A stretch of 64,000 nucleotides of DNA from Aquimarina sp. BL5 (GCF_003443675.1 NZ_CP031963.1:3061501-3125500); one strand, 5' to 3'; shown: positions 31,001-39,898, numbered from the stretch's first letter. Notes: generated by a model not told the origin, from the sequence alone. Program-made: numbers and translations.

Positions 31001-34000
31001 TAAACCAAAAACCAATCTATTTAGGTGTTTTCTTCCAAAATACCAACCAGCTTTAGAAATTGGATTGACTTGTTGTGAACCTATACCCCCTTCTTGTTCA
31101 GACCATCGCATAGGAATAGCTACCATTTTCTTTCCTGAAGATGTAAAAAGATTGTCATTGGTAAATTTTGAATTATCTATTCTAAAATATCCTGAAACAT
31201 AATCAAACTCATTTCTGCTAAAATTCTTACTATTTCTACCTCCGTGCTTAGACATATTCAGCATAAAGTTGAAATAAATAGGTTTGTTAATATGATCTCC
31301 CAAATATTCTCTTTTAAATTGCTGAATATTTGAAACATTAGGATCAACTTCTACTATTACATATTTGGCCTCGTTTAAATCTCCAAATGAACCAGGAGTA
31401 TATAATTCATTAGAATAATTCGTGATATTATTTGTTCTACTAGCTCCAACAACTTTAAACATTCTCATAGCCTTTTTGTTCTGAACATACTGATAGTCAT
31501 CACTTTCAAAATCTACTTTTAATAAACCTCCAGAAGGTAAACTTATTGAAGACAATGTCCATGCGGTAACATAAACATCTTGATCATCTTTATTTTCTTG
31601 ATCAACAAAAGGGAACTCCATAGCCGGGACATTCATATCATTAACATTACAGCTACCCGAATTAGGTTTGTAATTACCCCATATGTCATACCCTTTTAGG
31701 TTATAATTAGGGTTGGAATCTTCTTCCTGTACCCAATTACCCTGATTGTCAAAATTTCCTGTACCATAATTAAAACTGTAAGGAGTATATTTACCCATTT
31801 TAGAATTACGATACGTAAAGTATACTTTCTTTAAGGTCAGTTTACCTCCTTCATTACTTAATTCATTCCCCTCAAAACTGGTATCTAAATTATTATCAAT
31901 ACCCCTGCATTGGGAATAATCGTACTCAAAATGAGCTGTCTTAATCTTAGAAGCATTTTCACCATATTTCTGATATTCGGGTTTCGTATATAATGATATA
32001 CTATCTATCTTTTGCATATACGCAGACCTACCCGTGTCTCCTCCTCCATTTTCTCCTTTAGCCCCTCTACCATCTTTTCTATTAGATAAATGAAAAACAG
32101 CAACATGAGTCTTCGTTTCTATATTATCTATATATTTTAGCTCTTTTTTTCCGTAAACATAGCTACCTTTTTGATCATTTTTTGCAGAATTTAATCCTGC
32201 ATTATAGGATGCATTATTAAATGGTATACGCCATCGATATTCTTGTTCTGGTGAATTATAATTGAATTTGGTATATGCACCAAAATCATCATCTGTTGGC
32301 CCATTATTTGTTCTATCCTCATAATCCGACGACAAAACACTAGTTAACAAATAAGTATGTGCAAAAGCAGGTGTAGAAATCCTATTAAAATAGTTATCTA
32401 TTCCGCTGTTATTCGAAGAACTATTTTCATTTAATCCGATAGCAACGCTTCCTGTTGTACAATTTCCGGTGTTATTGGTTGTAAAAGTAACTTCCTCTTT
32501 TTCTGTATTATAAGCTGTGCTACCATATATGTAGGTAGATCCATCTGGTTGAAGCACTTTCATTCCTGCTTTATGATGAGGCTCTGCATTAGAATTTGGT
32601 TCGAATAAACCTAGATTAAATTTTTCTACATCTTTTACAGACACCGGTTGTATGGATTGATTTCTCTTTTCTCGTTTTCTTCTTTTAATTCCAGAATTAA
32701 AGGTTACCGCATCATAATTGTATGAACTACCATTTGAAGAAAAGTTTTTTACTCTAAATCTATTAGAAGCAAAGTCTCCTGGATTATCAATTTCTAATGC
32801 CATAGGATTATAACCTCCTAGTTGATTTTGAAACAAATCCTTTTCAGGATCAACAGACAAATCTCCAATAGATTTGAAATACACTTTTTCATAATCAGGA
32901 TTTGATCCTTGTTTTTCCTTTAAATACCCCGTTGCAGTAGTATTCCACATACCAGTATAACTAATACTTGGTGAACTTTTATAATCTACTCCTACATGAA
33001 AACCAGTAGCTCCTTCTATCTCAATTCCACCGCTATCACTTTCTCCTTGATCTTCTACATATTGGTCAAAAACATAACTTGTCTGTGATCTAAATGGCCT
33101 AAACATTCCTCCAATCCCTTGACCATTTATAGTATATGTATCGTAGGTATAGTTTACAGATGGTAAAACTCTTGTTCCTTTTGTTACTATATTCTCTTTC
33201 TCTCTATTAAAATCAAGGATATCATTGCGAGTTGCTTTTTCGGTATATTCGTATCCAAAAGCTTTTTCTACATTTATATTTCTTACCAAACTCTGGTTTG
33301 TTCCATAAGCTGTCAATCCAACTTCTCCATCAATACCCCAAAAATCACCTCCTACAGAAATACCAAATGTGATCCCTCTATTTTTGAATGGCAATCTCTT
33401 TGTAGGTGTAAAAGAAGTATTTAAAAAAGAGACACTCCCAGATCCAGAAGTACCAAAATTTAACCCTCGTGAGTCATCATCTTTTTTATTTTTATCATTA
33501 ATTGAGGTGTATTTGTCAAGAGATGCTTTCATATTGAAAGCCATTAAACCTTGTCTTGAGTTAAACGGAACCCCGAAATTTAATGTTCCTCCAAAAGCAT
33601 TATTACAATATTTATCAGTTCCTCCCTTTATATTACTTATACTTACATTAGGAGTAACCGTTGCTCCCTCAGTAGCAGAAGTTGTTAGATTCATTCCTAC
33701 ACTAACATGATTACCTAAGTTAAAATTAAGCCCGTAAGAGGGTCTAAAAACTATACCATTATAATTATTATACTCTACAGCAAGTCCTGCATTAAAGAAT
33801 TTTGTCCCAGGTATATTCTTAACTTCATTACCAAATAACTGAGGATTAACATCTACTGTTAAACCAACTGTTAAATTATCTTTTAAGTTATCCTCATACG
33901 TAATCTTATCTCCTTTGAAATCGTCTGGTATTCCTCTAACTTGACGATTTATTTGACCAACGTTAAGGTTCCAACCTAAACCAACCCAACTTGCCTCCTG

Positions 34001-34264
34001 ATCCATTGTAACTCCAGAATCATATGCCAAGTTTAATGGATAACCACCTACATCCATAATTGGAATATTATAATTAAAATTCCCTGACGAAAGATTAACC
34101 ATATCCGAAGTTCCTACAGGCGTAAAAGAGTTGAATTCTGGCTGTGATGGGCCACTCGTCAACGCCCATAATTGAGCTGGTTGTATCATTTGCACTACCA
34201 TTTGTATTGCCAAATAACTTGATATTATCTTCGTTATTTTGCTTTTTCGTACTGTATGCATCAT
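28055..34264 (-). CDS. SpvB/TcB-like N-terminal shell protein of the RHS operon, with calcium-binding type repeats
   Basis: A 2069-residue protein. The N-terminus (SYLAIQMVVQMIQPAQLWA) looks like a signal peptide. It is followed by VGTSDMVNLSSGNFNYNIPI, GGYPLNLAYDSG and EASWVGLGWNLNVGQINRQVRG (about residues 50-115), the characteristic opening of SpvB/TcB-like shells and of Bacteroidota RHS proteins. The middle is long and beta-rich, with many Asn and Tyr. Near residues 1865-1912 is a thrombospondin type 3-like, Asp-rich segment (DPDEDGITNVEEYVNG, DYDNDGIGDACDDD) that should bind calcium. No toxin domain is visible at the end. The gene is 36 bp upstream of the LRR giant and 14 bp downstream of a lipoprotein gene, so it belongs to the same operon. 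It probably supplies one wall of an extracellular RHS cocoon; that is inference. Confidence 0.8.
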   Translation of the reverse strand: MMHTVRKSKITKIISSYLAIQMVVQMIQPAQLWALTSGPSQPEFNSFTPVGTSDMVNLSSGNFNYNIPIMDVGGYPLNLAYDSGVTMDQEASWVGLGWNLNVGQINRQVRGIPDDFKGDKITYEDNLKDNLTVGLTVDVNPQLFGNEVKNIPGTKFFNAGLAVEYNNYNGIVFRPSYGLNFNLGNHVSVGMNLTTSATEGATVTPNVSISNIKGGTDKYCNNAFGGTLNFGVPFNSRQGLMAFNMKASLDKYTSINDKNKKDDDSRGLNFGTSGSGSVSFLNTSFTPTKRLPFKNRGITFGISVGGDFWGIDGEVGLTAYGTNQSLVRNINVEKAFGYEYTEKATRNDILDFNREKENIVTKGTRVLPSVNYTYDTYTINGQGIGGMFRPFRSQTSYVFDQYVEDQGESDSGGIEIEGATGFHVGVDYKSSPSISYTGMWNTTATGYLKEKQGSNPDYEKVYFKSIGDLSVDPEKDLFQNQLGGYNPMALEIDNPGDFASNRFRVKNFSSNGSSYNYDAVTFNSGIKRRKREKRNQSIQPVSVKDVEKFNLGLFEPNSNAEPHHKAGMKVLQPDGSTYIYGSTAYNTEKEEVTFTTNNTGNCTTGSVAIGLNENSSSNNSGIDNYFNRISTPAFAHTYLLTSVLSSDYEDRTNNGPTDDDFGAYTKFNYNSPEQEYRWRIPFNNASYNAGLNSAKNDQKGSYVYGKKELKYIDNIETKTHVAVFHLSNRKDGRGAKGENGGGDTGRSAYMQKIDSISLYTKPEYQKYGENASKIKTAHFEYDYSQCRGIDNNLDTSFEGNELSNEGGKLTLKKVYFTYRNSKMGKYTPYSFNYGTGNFDNQGNWVQEEDSNPNYNLKGYDIWGNYKPNSGSCNVNDMNVPAMEFPFVDQENKDDQDVYVTAWTLSSISLPSGGLLKVDFESDDYQYVQNKKAMRMFKVVGASRTNNITNYSNELYTPGSFGDLNEAKYVIVEVDPNVSNIQQFKREYLGDHINKPIYFNFMLNMSKHGGRNSKNFSRNEFDYVSGYFRIDNSKFTNDNLFTSSGKKMVAIPMRWSEQEGGIGSQQVNPISKAGWYFGRKHLNRLVFGLPLDANDTSLSSIARSLAKSIGAINEIFEGPNNKLRNEEFIARRFVPQKSWIRLQNPNGIKLGGGSRVKRLLLKDQWSKMLEIPDDSSNIDRYAKSYGQNYSYRLDNGSSSGVATYEPFGSKENPFIEPFYNQGDKTRPQEVNYVEKPFGEAFFPSAKITYSKVSVSNYKPLDNISVHGTGKVEHEFFTSKDFPTITDYTDIDSPENWESNSDEIFSAVGNVIKGLVGLNVSVKSKLTLSQGFVVHTNDMDGKMKSQNVFNELGEFISGAEYKYSTKENDETKLNNELTTIDKNGNVSNNEIGMHYDVVTDFRESYSKSNVFGVQGNVAGFFIGIFPIIIPKGVPERSENTNILHTTTTTKVIHTTGILKEKIVRDLGSEVRTSNEAWDASTGQVLLTKTVNEYDDQYYNFNFPAYWGYYTMGQAAQNFGMTGEFHKDGNLFGLVNNQTAKEFFTLGDEILVDDGYNPMRLWVVGFDQSGRKMMLMNREGNIINEQLQDNVKFKVIRSGYRNLQTAQMASITMMDNPIEGKLGGKINNADFIQTENSSVANKRIVNASAVMYDDFWNSQCECGLDYLTQEDLKNQSVVNYGFNPYLNNLKGEWKAKKSYTHLVERTKAVEGNANRAHNRREGYFKTFQPFYALNNQNQWKPIDTNNNSSDWTFASEVTQYSPFGIEIENKDALGRYSTVQYGYNFSFPTVIASNSRYRHMGADNFEDSYYNNALDHHFNFREALDSSGDTGVLISEDKSHSGRNSLVINPSVTGANQSTSLIGEIEEDLDPDEDGITNVEEYVNGYINPADNCPYTSNSDQADYDNDGIGDACDDDSRPLITGVYSKNKFENGLFSKLGCGKTAKFTIHGSPNDNVRYRFIVHNNNHNAIMLGAFNDEVVFDSRTDVPSGQNMSVIKTVRLGSSGKKNIEYDFSIIRQSYRNTGRPWKLELILLDKGSETPIEGTSIYFELYNGGFPYQRCRGGHPNYVPIN

Positions 34265-34278
34265 ATCACTAATCTGTG

Positions 34279-34878
34279 TTATAATTTTATAGGGATTTCT
34301 GTAAACTTAGACTTGATCAGACCATTCCCAAATAGTTGATCATCATATATTAATTGGATACTTTCTTTCTCAGAAATATTTCCGAAGTGAAGTAATAATC
34401 TTTTAAATGGCGCTACTTTAAAATTCCTTTCAAACGTAACACCCGAACATGCTATGGTATCACCGACTGTTGTAACTACGTTAAAATCTTCTTTTATGTT
34501 AAACGACATATATTTTACTGATTCCTCATAGTTTCGATTTGTATATACTGATTTTAATAAATCATCTTCTTTATTATGTTGGAATTCAACTTCAATAACC
34601 CGCTCATCCTTTAATTTTTGATAAATAGAATCTACTTTCTCTAAGTCGTTGTCGCCTTCTTTCTTAAGAATATAATATTGGATAGGTACTTCTGTTGCTC
34701 TATATTCCATATCAGGAAAGAAATGCGAAATTGATTTGGATTTCCAACCTACTTTTTCCAAAGTAAACATTCGATCCTCTATTTCTGATTCAGGTTGTTT
34801 TTGATCTTTTGAACAACTGGCAAAACATAACAAAAATGATATTCCTAATACAAAAGGGGTAACTTTCTTTTTTGTCAA
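34279..34878 (-). CDS. Lipoprotein heading the RHS operon, function unknown
   Basis: A 199-residue protein with a clear lipobox (LLCFASC) after a hydrophobic signal. The start is a TTG at 34878: an in-frame stop lies a few codons upstream, and the next internal ATG would remove the signal, so TTG is the only sensible start. The mature part is Lys/Glu-rich with beta-strand patterns and no recognised domain. It is the first gene of a co-directional series with gaps of 4 to 36 bp, and is the natural candidate for an outer-membrane anchor or assembly factor of the secreted giants. Confidence 0.7.
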   Translation of the reverse strand: MTKKKVTPFVLGISFLLCFASCSKDQKQPESEIEDRMFTLEKVGWKSKSISHFFPDMEYRATEVPIQYYILKKEGDNDLEKVDSIYQKLKDERVIEVEFQHNKEDDLLKSVYTNRNYEESVKYMSFNIKEDFNVVTTVGDTIACSGVTFERNFKVAPFKRLLLHFGNISEKESIQLIYDDQLFGNGLIKSKFTEIPIKL

Positions 34879-35364
34879 AACTTTTGATTATAAAATTTAT
34901 GGATAAATAACTTCTTTGTTAATTGACTTTACTCTTATTATAAATGTGTGTCATTTTTTAAATCTTCGTATAAAAAAATGATCTCATTACCCTAAATTGT
35001 AAGATAATTTTACTTGATATTTTTTAACTCTAATATGAAGCGTCATTATTATAAAGCCGCGAATTAATGAATTATTTACTTAATATTCGTACCATAAGAA
35101 GATGTGGCACTCTTTTTTTTAAGTTTTTTTATAAATACATAATCTTAAAAAAATCAATCTAATTTAAAATAGGTTCTATACAAAAATGAGTTGTTTTTTG
35201 TTAACAAAAAACACAATCATTAAAGCAGATTAACGAGCTTGATTTATTACTTAGATAGTAAATCTTTTAACTAAATATATAATTCTTGTTTTCTATCAAA
35301 AATTAACAGTAATTTCGCGCTCCTTTTTAGTTTAATATTGACTTTTAGACGTGATTAATTACTA
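34879..35364. other. Divergent intergenic region, 486 bp
   Basis: Very AT-rich spacer between the lipoprotein gene on the minus strand and the AraC-type gene on the plus strand. It must hold the promoter of the 28-kb operon, but I found no exact TAnnTTTG box for the minus strand. For the plus strand there is a plausible promoter at 35286-35317. No ORF of note. Confidence 0.5.
35286..35317 (+). promoter_or_regulatory. Possible promoter of the membrane AraC regulator
   Basis: A TTG at 35286-35288 and TAATTTCG at 35310-35317 are separated by 21 bp, close to the Bacteroidota -33/-7 arrangement (TTTG, TAnnTTTG), with one mismatch in the -7 box. A start site about 7 bp downstream would leave a leader of roughly 40 bases before ATG 35365. 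Confidence 0.35.
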
Positions 35365-36516
35365 ATGGAACTTATTATAGATTTTACCCTTCATTTAGGT
35401 ATACTTGCCAATGCTTTGCTACTTTACATTTTATGGAAAAATGGTTGGAAAGAATTTCACATTAAAGTACTTTTCATAATTTTTTTATGGATCTTTTTTA
35501 CACAAATCTGTTTTTTTGGTTTTATAAATAAAAATGAAATAATTTTTTATGCTACCTTTTTATTTTTAGATACAATTCCAATAAGCATTGGGCCTTTATT
35601 TTTTTTATACGTTAAAGCTATTTTTTACCCCACTAAGAACATTCTAAAAAAGAATGTAAAACATTTTATTATACCATTTATATATATAATGTTTGCCAGT
35701 ATACCCAAATTGGTAAGCTTGTTTAACAGTCCTAATGTTTTTGGTCATCTGCGAGTAGGATTAGAAAATTTAGTTGCGCTTAGTATTATCTACTCATTAA
35801 TCTATAGTATAATTGCTATAAAAATTCTTAATAAAACAAAAAAGTTGGTCAACTTATATTATAGCAATGTGAATCATTCTGATTTCAACTGGTTATTGAA
35901 ATTCTTATATGCTACCATTTTGATAATCAGTATAGATATTTCTATTACTATTTTTGAAGTACTCTATGGGGATATTAATATAGCAATAGGTATTATCGCT
36001 TTTTTTGTAGTGTTCTTAATTGTTTATTTAGCTTACCACGGAATTTCGCAAACTAAAGTTTTATTACCTAAATTTTTACTCGAAAAAGAAGTTACCGTAA
36101 AAAAAGACATCTCAAAAACGGATGTCATATCTCTAAACGGTAACAAAACGACATATAGCACTAATGAAATGCAATCTTTACAACAACAATTAGAAACATT
36201 AATGCAAAAACAAAAATGGTATTTAAACGCAGAATTATCTTTAAAATCTCTATCTGAAAAATTAGATATTTCGGACAAAAAACTTTCGTACTTATTAAAC
36301 CAATATATGCAAATAAGTTTTTATGACTATATAAATCATTTTAGAGTTGAAGAAGTAAAAGAAAAAATTAAAAACCCTTCTTTTTCACAATATACATTAT
36401 TAGCTATTGCCTTAGAGTGTGGATTCAATTCCAAAACCAGTTTTAATAGAACGTTTCATAGATTCGAGAGTGTAACACCTTCGAGTTTTAGAAACCAAAT
36501 ATTAAAAACCGAATGA
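35365..36516 (+). CDS. Membrane-anchored AraC-family transcriptional regulator
   Basis: A 383-residue protein. The first 230 residues are strongly hydrophobic, with about seven predicted membrane spans. The last 100 residues are an AraC-type double helix-turn-helix (LSLKSLSEKLDISDKKLSYLLNQ, then LLAIALECGFNSKTSFNRTFHRFESVTPSSFR). This layout is common in Flavobacteriaceae and implies a membrane sensor that acts on DNA directly. It is divergent from the giant RHS operon, so it is a reasonable candidate regulator of that operon; the assignment rests only on position. No ligand can be named. Confidence 0.88.
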   Translation: MELIIDFTLHLGILANALLLYILWKNGWKEFHIKVLFIIFLWIFFTQICFFGFINKNEIIFYATFLFLDTIPISIGPLFFLYVKAIFYPTKNILKKNVKHFIIPFIYIMFASIPKLVSLFNSPNVFGHLRVGLENLVALSIIYSLIYSIIAIKILNKTKKLVNLYYSNVNHSDFNWLLKFLYATILIISIDISITIFEVLYGDINIAIGIIAFFVVFLIVYLAYHGISQTKVLLPKFLLEKEVTVKKDISKTDVISLNGNKTTYSTNEMQSLQQQLETLMQKQKWYLNAELSLKSLSEKLDISDKKLSYLLNQYMQISFYDYINHFRVEEVKEKIKNPSFSQYTLLAIALECGFNSKTSFNRTFHRFESVTPSSFRNQILKTE

Positions 36517-36576
36517 TTCACTTCATAGAATTTTTTAAATAAAATCGTGAACTAATTTTCCCAAGCAATCAGTTTA

Positions 36577-36653
36577 GAATTAATTTCTATCATATTCTCT
36601 ATTCTCTGCTGCCAAAGATAAAGCACGTCTTATTCACAACTTTTATTCTTCAT
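36577..36653 (-). pseudogene. Decayed 5' relic of a TIR-domain gene
   Basis: Read on the minus strand from ATG 36653, the sequence gives MKNKSCE then a stop. It then continues as a frameshifted match to the first 20 or so codons of the TIR gene at 4269 (MKNKSYEYDVALSFAGENRAY). The upstream bases up to about 36690 also match those upstream of the TIR gene. It is therefore the remains of a second TIR gene that was once divergent from the radical SAM gene at 36771. Confidence 0.75.
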
Positions 36654-36702
36654 AACTGACTTTTCAACCTAAAACCAACCTACCACAAGGCCGTTTTTTA
36701 AT

Positions 36703-36791
36703 TTTGGAATTATTCCATTTTTTATTGGAAATATTCCAACAAAAGTTTTACTTTTAAACCGTAAAAATCAATGCTTTTGGAACCAAAGAAA
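36703..36791 (+). promoter_or_regulatory. Copy B of the 89-bp control region: promoter with paired palindromic operators
   Basis: The palindromes TGGAATTATTCCA (36705-36717) and TGGAAATATTCCA (36726-36738) have centres 21 bp apart. A promoter can be read here: TTG 36725-36727 as the -33 element and TACTTTTA 36749-36756 as a near-consensus -7 box, 21 bp apart. The second palindrome therefore overlaps the -33 element, which predicts repression by whatever binds. The region ends inside the first codons of the radical SAM gene. Copy A beside the TIR gene is 98 percent identical by eye. Confidence 0.6.
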
Positions 36792-37850
36792 CATATAAAA
36801 GGAAGAGGTGCACAGGAAAAAATACATAATCGTTTTTCCACAAATCATTATGAACTAAGAGATGATTTTCTTAATTATCTTCAGAAAGAAGGAGAGCCTA
36901 TACACAATCATAAAACTACTTTTATTGAGACTTTTCCTAAAACGATCGTGAACAAAGTAAGCAGTCCAGATGTTGGTATGATGTATTCTCTCAATCCGTA
37001 TCAAGGATGTGAACATGGATGCGTGTATTGTTATGCCCGAAACTCTCACGAATATTGGGGATATGGTGCTGGAATAGATTTTGAAAGCAAAATTTTAGTT
37101 AAGAAAAATGCTCCTGAACTATTAGATAAAAAACTGAAAAGTAAAAATTGGAAAGCGTATCCTATTGCGCTCTCGGGTAATACTGATTGTTACCAACCTG
37201 CAGAAAAAAAACTCAAAATAACTCGCCAACTTCTTGAAATATTCCTGAAATATAAACATCCTGTCGGTATCATTACCAAAAATGCCCTCATACAAAGAGA
37301 TATTGATATTCTTTCTAAGCTTGCAAAAGATAACCTGGTATCCGTTTTTTTATCTATAACATCACTTAATGAAGAAACAAGAAGAATATTAGAACCCAGA
37401 ACAGCAAGTATTATAAAGCGATTAGAAACCTTAGAAAGACTAAATGAATCAGGGATACCAACAAATGTGATGATGGCGCCAATTATTCCATCTATTAATA
37501 ATCACGAAATACTACCTCTTTCTAAAGAAGTTTCTAAACGAGGAGCAAAAAGTATAGGATATACCGTTGTAAGACTAAATGGTGCTATTGGGCAGATATT
37601 TACTAAATGGTTAGAAAACACGCTGCCCGATCGCAAAGACAAAATTTTACACCAGATTATGGAATGTCATGATGGTAACTTAAACGATAACGTGTTTGGT
37701 AGAAGAATGAAAGGATCTGGAAACATAGCTGATCAGATTCATCAAATGTTTGCCATTTCCAGAAAAAAGTATTTCCCTGAAGAAAATAAAATATCTTTAA
37801 ACTGTAATTTACACGAATCGCATAAAGATGGTCAATTGAAGCTTTTTTGA
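36771..37850 (+). CDS. PA0069-family radical SAM protein (SplB-like)
   Basis: A 359-residue protein. The cluster motif is C80-x3-C84-x2-C87 in YQGCEHGCVYCYAR, the spacing of radical SAM enzymes. GRGAQ near the N-terminus, SLNPYQGC and the SGNTDCYQP segment are hallmarks of the PA0069 family, related to spore photoproduct lyase SplB. The C-terminal part is complete (KYFPEENKISLNCNLHESHKDGQLKLF). It should bind a 4Fe-4S cluster and cleave S-adenosylmethionine; the substrate of this family is not established. The ATG start is fixed by the family N-terminus. It is preceded by a paired-palindrome control region shared with the TIR locus, and by a TIR relic in divergent orientation. Confidence 0.9.
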   Translation: MLLEPKKHIKGRGAQEKIHNRFSTNHYELRDDFLNYLQKEGEPIHNHKTTFIETFPKTIVNKVSSPDVGMMYSLNPYQGCEHGCVYCYARNSHEYWGYGAGIDFESKILVKKNAPELLDKKLKSKNWKAYPIALSGNTDCYQPAEKKLKITRQLLEIFLKYKHPVGIITKNALIQRDIDILSKLAKDNLVSVFLSITSLNEETRRILEPRTASIIKRLETLERLNESGIPTNVMMAPIIPSINNHEILPLSKEVSKRGAKSIGYTVVRLNGAIGQIFTKWLENTLPDRKDKILHQIMECHDGNLNDNVFGRRMKGSGNIADQIHQMFAISRKKYFPEENKISLNCNLHESHKDGQLKLF

Positions 37851-37900
37851 GGCTTTTTTATTTATTTTTGGGATTTCACCCAAGGTTATAGCCATTCTTT

Positions 37901-39652
37901 ATGAGATTGCATCGTCTATTTATCTTTTCTGCAATATTATTTTTTAACCATGTAATTGCGCAAGTCGATGATATAATAGTTGCCAAAAACGTGGAAGACA
38001 TTCGTCTTCAAATAAAGGCATTGGATGAAAGTAAAATCGATGAAATTATCTCCTTAAGCAATATCCTATACAAAATAGCTTTTGACAATGAAGATCCTAA
38101 AGGCATGATAGATGCCTTAATTCATTTAAGCGTTGCGAATCTTAATTCAGGTAATAATAGTTTAGCTATAGCGTATTTGGAAAATGGGGCTTCTATCGCA
38201 GTAGATAACAACATGGATTTTGAAGAAATGTATGTAACGAATCTAAAGGGAAATCATTATTTTGATATTGAGGAATATGATAACGCAAGTATGGCCTATT
38301 CTAAGGCTTTAGATATAGCTCAAGAATTAGATAATAAAAATTTTATTTCTGGAGTGAAGAGTAACCTAGCTTTTATTAAGCTAAGAACCGGTGATTTTAG
38401 TGCAGCATTAAAAGAACTTAAAAACAGTGAAAAAAACCTCCTTAAAAAACCCTACAGTAGACCTGAAAAAAGAATTCAGGAAGGAGTAATGCTTTTCAAC
38501 GCTCGAATTTCTGAAGCTTACATTCAATTAAACCAATTGGATTCTGCATTATATGCAAATAACAAAGGATTGGCACTTACAAAAAAAGTAAAAGTTGATA
38601 ATGTTCATATTGATCTGCTTATGCACCGAGGTATTATTTATCAGAATCAACAAGATTATGTCAATGCACTTAATTTTTTAGATCAAGCGAAAAGTCTTTG
38701 TTATGAAGCTAACGACATCGTATTTTTAGGAAAGATTCTGAATTTAATAGGAGCATGCAAACTAGCACAAAAAGACTATAAGGAAAGTATCAATGTTCTC
38801 TCTGAATCTCTAGAAATTCTTACTAAAAAATATAGTAATTCTGATGAGATCAGTAAATGTTATAAGTTACTTGGACAAGCTTACAAAATGTATGGTGATA
38901 TAGAAAAATCCAATGAATATTATGAGAAACATATTCTAAGTCTAAGCAAACTAAATAATAAAAAATCATCAGCATCTAGAAAAGTTCGAGATATAGCAGT
39001 AAGCGATTATCAAAATGAGATTTCCAATCTTGAAAATCAAAAACAGAGGCAAAAAAATAAACTAACATATGCTCAAGTTGGATTGGTTATAGCTGTAATA
39101 GGTATAGTTTTAGTTCTCTTCTTTTTTCAAACTGCTAAAAAGAATAATAAGAATAAATTTGAAGCCTTACTTGCTAAAATAGAAAAACAAGAAAGCGCGG
39201 GCTCCTCTTCTATTGGAATTAATGATGTAATTACTCCAATTATAGATACTAAAGACGCCAAATTAGAGTCGCAATCAAATCCATTAGACATTAGCGATGA
39301 ATTGTATGAACAAATCCTTCTTGGGTTAAAAAAAGTAGAATCACAAGAATATTTCCTAAGAACAGAATGTAATCTATACAATGTAGCTAAAAAGGTTAAT
39401 ACAAATACTTCGTATTTATCTAAAGTAATTAATGCACATTTTGGCAAAAACTTCAATACCTACATCAATGATCTAAGAATTAACTATGCAATTCTGAGAT
39501 TAAAAAACGATTCTAAATTTAGATCATATTCTATAAAATCGATCGCAGAAGAAGTAGGTTATAAAACTGCGGATTCTTTTTCTAAATACTTCAAAATTCA
39601 TACTGGACTTCTTCCTTCTTTCTACATAAAAAAACTAAAATCTAAAAAATAG
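37901..39652 (+). CDS. TPR-containing, membrane-spanning AraC-family regulator
   Basis: A 583-residue protein. A signal or anchor (FIFSAILFFNHVIAQ) is followed by tetratricopeptide-like helical repeats to about residue 350 (for example ASMAYSKALDIAQELDNKNF, ALNFLDQAKSLCYEAND). One membrane span lies near 388-410 (VGLVIAVIGIVLVLFFF), and a C-terminal AraC helix-turn-helix lies at about 480-583 (NLYNVAKKVNTNTSYLSKVIN, SIAEEVGYKTADSFSKYFKIHTGLLPSFY). The TPR part should lie in the periplasm and the DNA-binding part in the cytoplasm. This type is frequent in Flavobacteriaceae; the signal sensed is unknown. Confidence 0.9.
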   Translation: MRLHRLFIFSAILFFNHVIAQVDDIIVAKNVEDIRLQIKALDESKIDEIISLSNILYKIAFDNEDPKGMIDALIHLSVANLNSGNNSLAIAYLENGASIAVDNNMDFEEMYVTNLKGNHYFDIEEYDNASMAYSKALDIAQELDNKNFISGVKSNLAFIKLRTGDFSAALKELKNSEKNLLKKPYSRPEKRIQEGVMLFNARISEAYIQLNQLDSALYANNKGLALTKKVKVDNVHIDLLMHRGIIYQNQQDYVNALNFLDQAKSLCYEANDIVFLGKILNLIGACKLAQKDYKESINVLSESLEILTKKYSNSDEISKCYKLLGQAYKMYGDIEKSNEYYEKHILSLSKLNNKKSSASRKVRDIAVSDYQNEISNLENQKQRQKNKLTYAQVGLVIAVIGIVLVLFFFQTAKKNNKNKFEALLAKIEKQESAGSSSIGINDVITPIIDTKDAKLESQSNPLDISDELYEQILLGLKKVESQEYFLRTECNLYNVAKKVNTNTSYLSKVINAHFGKNFNTYINDLRINYAILRLKNDSKFRSYSIKSIAEEVGYKTADSFSKYFKIHTGLLPSFYIKKLKSKK

Positions 39653-39789
39653 TTTTTCTTCTTTTCGAAATTAAAATCAGCCAAAAACACCCTATATTCA
39701 TAAATTTAGGGTTTGCATCGTTCTTTTGTACTTAAACAAGTTTTTAACATTTAAGTAATTCAAAAACAATGGTTTACAATAAAAAAAAT

Positions 39790-39814
39790 AACCCGTTTTT
39801 CTTTAAAACGGGTT
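39790..39814. terminator. Hairpin terminator after the TPR-AraC gene
   Basis: A 10-bp perfect stem (AACCCGTTTT at 39790-39799 with AAAACGGGTT at 39805-39814) has a five-base loop. The A-run before and short T-run after fit a rho-independent, possibly bidirectional, terminator. Confidence 0.7.
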
Positions 39815-39898
39815 TCACTTCCTTGCTATTATTGTTTTTTTAAAAGTACTTTGACGAAGTAATGATCAAACTAATTATTACAGCGAAAGACATCAATA

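Noticed and set aside
7237..34264. T9SS sorting domain on the three giants
   Set aside because: None ends with the PNP...GxYxxxI...KKxxxx pattern that is obvious on the two proteins at 41-46 kb, so their outer-membrane route stays open.
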